Source: an uncultured bacterium (lineage in GTDB: Bacteria; Patescibacteriota; Dojkabacteria; B142; OLB20). Taken from it: 8,079 bases of DNA. The stretch's first letter is position 1; the number at the start of each line of letters is the position of its first letter. Of this stretch, positions 5,362 to 8,079 are shown in pieces. A model generated the notes under the pieces. It was not told where the DNA came from. It worked only from the letters and a program-made list of their open reading frames with translations, and ran no database searches. Where the stretch lies: positions 1-8,079 of the forward strand of contig CALARN010000054.1 of assembly GCA_937889205.1 (NCBI GenBank). Direction: 5' to 3'. A program made the position numbers and the translations under genes.

Positions 5362-6225
5362 ATGAAAGTATTAATATTCTCATCTTTAATAAGCCCCTTT
5401 AGTAAGAAACTAGAAGAATTATCTATACCCTTCGAGGTTAGTAGAAGCTATTATAATGATATTTTTATTGAACTACCGAACTCTGGCAATAATGCAATAA
5501 GAATTTATGTGAATGGAATTGATATTAGAAATTTTGACTTAATATATTTTCGTAATACCCAAAAATTCCAGCCCTTTTCATCAACAATTGCTCAATACTT
5601 GGTCGCAAATAATATTAAGTTTATTGATAGTCATAATTATAATGTCACAGCGTACGATAAATTAGTTCAAATGATGCTTCTGCAGATAAATAACCTGCCT
5701 ACTCCAAAAACATTGTTCATGTCCCCAGAGATGCTACCAGAAGCCAGTGATAAAATATTCTCATATTTTGGAGAAAAATTTATTATGAAAGCCTGTTTTG
5801 CTTCTCACGGAAACCATAACTATCTGATAAAAAACAAGACTGAATATCTAAACGTTGTTACAGATAATCCTGATAAACTATTTCTTTTTCAAGAATTCAT
5901 TCCAAACGACTATGATTATCGTTTAGTTACATTGGGATTTAGGGTTGAGGTTATTAAAAAAAGATCAAGAGTAAACACCGATAGTCATCTTAATAATAGG
6001 TATCAAGGTGCTGTTGTTGAGTTTGTTGACAAAAACGGCTTAGACGAAATAATTAAAATCTCTGAAAAAGCAGCGGAATTGTACAAAACTGAGGTAGCTG
6101 GTGTTGATGTAGTAATCGATAAAACTAATAATAAATCATATATCCTTGAAGTGAATCGAGCACCAGATGTGCTCGATGAGCCTACAATGGAGGTATTACT
6201 ATCATATTTAGCCTCAATTAAATAA
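5362..6225 (+). CDS. RimK-like ATP-grasp ligase
   Basis: The 287-residue protein has the RimK-type layout: a small N-terminal alpha/beta domain (1-95, opening MKVLIFSS) followed by an ATP-grasp fold. Visible motifs are DKLVQMMLLQINNLPTPKTLF (99-119), FIMKACFASHGNHNYLI (140-156), FQEFIPNDYDYRLVTLG (176-192, with the Arg expected near the active site), RSRVNTDSHLNNRYQGA (201-217), and the metal/phosphate motif VAGVDVVID with ILEVNRAPD (245-269, Glu-x-Asn). The glycine-rich loop is poor in Gly compared with RimK (GNHN where GxGV is usual). RimK family members add glutamates or other amino acids to S6, peptides or cofactors; which applies here cannot be told. Its ATG follows the TAG of the upstream gene with no gap and in the same frame, suggesting translational coupling. 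Its stop lies 2 bp from the convergent mreB stop. Confidence 0.85.
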   Translation: MKVLIFSSLISPFSKKLEELSIPFEVSRSYYNDIFIELPNSGNNAIRIYVNGIDIRNFDLIYFRNTQKFQPFSSTIAQYLVANNIKFIDSHNYNVTAYDKLVQMMLLQINNLPTPKTLFMSPEMLPEASDKIFSYFGEKFIMKACFASHGNHNYLIKNKTEYLNVVTDNPDKLFLFQEFIPNDYDYRLVTLGFRVEVIKKRSRVNTDSHLNNRYQGAVVEFVDKNGLDEIIKISEKAAELYKTEVAGVDVVIDKTNNKSYILEVNRAPDVLDEPTMEVLLSYLASIK

Positions 6226-6227
6226 CC

Positions 6228-7223
6228 TTATCTTAATGCCCTTTTTATTAGTTCAATATTCTCAAGGGCTTCTAAAATCCCGTTGATTACAGCTCTGGTT
6301 GGGCCTTCAATCACATGAGCAGGAACACCAGTAGCCTTAGTAAATAATTCGTCTATCGAGCGTAGTTGCGCAGTTCCACCAGACAGTACCATTCCCCTAT
6401 CAATTATATCTGAGGACAATTCAGGTGGAGTAACCTCTAATACATGTTTAATTGAATCAATAATTTGATTAAGAGTCGGTCTGATACCATCTACCACTTC
6501 ATTTGTATTCAAAGCGATTGATGTTGGCATTCCAGAAGAACCATCTCTACCTCGAATTTGCATTGTTAAAGGCACCTCTAAAGGAAGAGCGCTACCAATT
6601 TCAATTTTAATTCTTTCTGCCATTTGTTCCCCAATCACTAGATTTGTGCGGCGGCGAATATAATTAACAATAGCTTCGTTTAAACTATCTCCGGCTACCC
6701 TTTTTGATTCAAAATTTACTATACCATTCATTGAAATCACAGCAATTTCTGATGTTCCACCACCAGTATTTACAATCATATTGCCTGCCGAAGAGCTAAT
6801 AGGCATTTTTGCTCCAATAGCAGCAGCTATTGGCTCGGGTATTAGATATACCCTACCCGCTCCAGCTTGAGCCGCAGCTTCAATCACAGCCCTTTCTTCT
6901 ACAGATGTAATACCTGCAGGAACACTAATCATAATCTCTGGTTTAAAAAAGCGAACCTTACCAAGTGCCTTATTCATTAAATGAGATATCATCATTTCTG
7001 TAAGTTTGTATGAAGCAATTACACCTTGTCTTATAGGTCTTCGCGCTTCAATATCTTCAGGGACTTTGCCTAACATACCTTTCGCATCCTCCCCGATAGC
7101 AACGACCCTTTTGTCTTTATTAGAAATTGCAACTACGGTTGGCTCTGAAATCAAAACATCTTTACCAACAACTGAGATAATCGAATTTGAGGTACCTAAG
7201 TCTATTCCAACTTTTGTTGCCAT
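6228..7223 (-). CDS. mreB: MreB, actin-like rod-shape protein
   Basis: The 331-residue protein is full length for MreB, which polymerises under the inner membrane and positions peptidoglycan synthesis. It begins MATKVGIDLGTSNSII, the phosphate-1 loop. The interdomain segment IMISVPAGITSVEERAV (97-113) and YLIPEPIAAAIGA (126-138) are canonical, as are AERIKIEIGSA (208-218) and the adenosine-binding MVLSGGTAQL (279-288). The phosphate-2 motif reads VNTGGGTSEIAVIS (151-164), where MreB normally has VDIGGGT, so the usual Asp is Asn152. It is transcribed opposite to the ATP-grasp operon and diverges from the PEGA gene, 49 bp between starts. No Shine-Dalgarno sequence is visible and a clear promoter for this strand was not found; a weak TTGTAA/TAAATT pair with a 15-bp spacer lies at 7270-7244. 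Confidence 0.95.
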   Translation of the reverse strand: MATKVGIDLGTSNSIISVVGKDVLISEPTVVAISNKDKRVVAIGEDAKGMLGKVPEDIEARRPIRQGVIASYKLTEMMISHLMNKALGKVRFFKPEIMISVPAGITSVEERAVIEAAAQAGAGRVYLIPEPIAAAIGAKMPISSSAGNMIVNTGGGTSEIAVISMNGIVNFESKRVAGDSLNEAIVNYIRRRTNLVIGEQMAERIKIEIGSALPLEVPLTMQIRGRDGSSGMPTSIALNTNEVVDGIRPTLNQIIDSIKHVLEVTPPELSSDIIDRGMVLSGGTAQLRSIDELFTKATGVPAHVIEGPTRAVINGILEALENIELIKRALR

Positions 7224-7236
7224 TTTGTGCTAATGA

Positions 7237-7265
7237 TTGAACTAATTTAATGGTATTGCTATACT
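7237..7265 (+). promoter_or_regulatory. Promoter of the PEGA gene, predicted leaderless
   Basis: The -35 box TTGAAC (7237-7242), a 17-bp spacer and the -10 box TATACT (7260-7265), which is extended by TG at 7257-7258, form a strong sigma-70-type promoter. The ATG at 7273 begins only 7 bp after the -10 box, just where transcription should start. The message is therefore predicted to have no 5' leader. It occupies most of the 49-bp gap shared with divergent mreB. Confidence 0.75.
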
Positions 7266-7272
7266 TACAACA

Positions 7273-8079
7273 ATGAATAGAGCATCTAAAACAAACAACA
7301 TCTTTAAAATACTGTTCTTTATAACTGTTCCGCTTATACTTGTGGGTGCTACTATTATTGTGCTCATTATATCACAAGGTGGTAGTGTGACAAATGAGGG
7401 TATCGTTGGTGATTACGGTGTTATTAGAATTAATACAGATCCTCTAAATATTGATTACAATCTTTTTATCGATAATAAACTAGTTGAAAATCTAACCAAC
7501 AAGGGGACAAATTTGAAGGCCGGAGAGCATTTATTAAGAATTGAAGCTCAAGGTATGTCAACTTGGGAAAAAGAAGTTTCAATTACTAAGGGAATCGTGA
7601 ATGAAGTTTTTGCGAAGCTCTTTCCTGAGGAGCTATCACTAATCCAACTAACTAATACAAATATTCAAAAGGCATTTATTAATACTAATGGTGATTATGT
7701 GTTTTATGTGATCAACCAATCTGAAATTAACGAGAATGTTGGCATTTGGAGGATGCAACTTGCAACTAGTAACCTACCCTTTTTGAATAATCCATATAAT
7801 ACAAATAAATTAGCCTCACTAAATGCAACAACACTAGAATTAGTTAATAAAAATAATTACGAACTTATACCTAGTCCTGATAATAATAAGGTTTTACTCA
7901 TTGATAATGATTCAAAAGCTTCTTTCGTTATCAATGCGCAAAACCCGACTCAGGCAACAGTCACGATCGATTTAGCAACGATATTTGGCTATATACCTGA
8001 GAACGTTAATTGGTTTAGAAACTCAAACAGTTTGCTTATCAGTCACCAAGGATTATTGTTTGAATACAACCTTGAGAGT
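7273..8079 (+). CDS. PEGA-domain membrane-anchored protein with propeller-like repeats (3' end outside window)
   Basis: The frame runs 269 codons from ATG 7273 to the window end without a stop. A short basic N-terminus precedes one hydrophobic helix (about 12-34), read as a signal anchor placing the rest outside the cytoplasm. Residues 47-117 fit a PEGA domain: YGVIRINTDPLNIDYNLFID, then the LKAGEHLLRIEAQG turn (81-94) and a strand ending KGIVNEVFAKLFP. From about 120 onward the sequence looks like TolB/WD40-type beta-propeller blades (INTNGDYVFYVI at 136-147, PSPDNNKVLLIDND at 200-213). PEGA domains are usually surface or envelope modules; the exact role is unknown. The divergent pairing with mreB suggests an envelope or cell-shape link. 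An alternative start was not needed because this ATG fits both helix position and promoter. Confidence 0.82.
   Translation, partial: MNRASKTNNIFKILFFITVPLILVGATIIVLIISQGGSVTNEGIVGDYGVIRINTDPLNIDYNLFIDNKLVENLTNKGTNLKAGEHLLRIEAQGMSTWEKEVSITKGIVNEVFAKLFPEELSLIQLTNTNIQKAFINTNGDYVFYVINQSEINENVGIWRMQLATSNLPFLNNPYNTNKLASLNATTLELVNKNNYELIPSPDNNKVLLIDNDSKASFVINAQNPTQATVTIDLATIFGYIPENVNWFRNSNSLLISHQGLLFEYNLES

Noticed and set aside
7006..7233. + strand frame of 75 codons inside mreB
   Set aside because: It lies entirely antisense to strongly conserved mreB codons and has no protein-like features of its own.
194..8079. Recoding of UGA (as in some Patescibacteria lineages)
   Set aside because: All genes are complete under the standard code, no in-frame TGA is needed, and Gly is supplied by GGN codons. 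The absence of TGA as a stop in ten genes is explained by AT bias and small sample.
1..8079. CRISPR arrays, tRNA or rRNA genes, insertion sequences, prophage or integrase genes
   Set aside because: No regularly spaced repeats, cloverleaf-type sequence, transposase motifs or flanking inverted repeats were seen. Non-coding space is limited to short gaps plus the 211-bp and 133-bp regions described.

Overview
The window is AT-rich bacterial chromosome (about one third G+C by eye), densely coded, using the standard genetic code. Of ten visible stop codons nine are TAA, one is TAG and none is TGA, and no start is preceded by a clear Shine-Dalgarno sequence. These traits, small gene sizes, an mreB gene divergent from a PEGA/beta-propeller membrane protein, and a ribosomal cluster not followed by rpoBC suggest a streamlined genome, most likely of the Candidate Phyla Radiation (Patescibacteria). 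That placement is an inference; I cannot name the class.

Region 1 (1-3175) is a housekeeping block on the + strand: the 3' end of secE, then nusG, rplK (L11), rplA (L1), rplJ (L10) and rplL (L7/L12). A hairpin terminator follows rplA. A consensus-like promoter and a structured L10-type leader with a terminator-like hairpin follow it, so rplJ-rplL is probably an independently transcribed, autoregulated pair. A strong intrinsic terminator closes rplL, where many bacteria would continue into rpoB.

Region 2 (3200-6225) is the most unusual part: a three-gene operon with its own extended -10 promoter. It encodes (i) a 224-residue seven-helix membrane protein matching the membrane half of the 'inactive transglutaminase fused to 7TM' family, but without the transglutaminase half; (ii) a 469-residue fusion of an alpha-L-glutamate-ligase-like ATP-grasp domain with a RimB-like retropepsin domain carrying a DTGA motif; and (iii) a second, RimK-like ATP-grasp protein whose ATG directly follows the TAG of gene (ii) in the same reading frame. 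I infer a membrane-linked system that both makes (two amidoligases) and cleaves (retropepsin) peptide or isopeptide bonds, with unknown substrate.

Region 3 (6228-8079) is a cell-shape/envelope module. mreB lies on the - strand, converging on the ATP-grasp operon with only 2 bp between stop codons. A divergent, 3'-incomplete gene encodes an N-terminally anchored PEGA protein with propeller-like repeats. Its promoter has both consensus boxes and sits so close to the ATG that the transcript is predicted to be leaderless.
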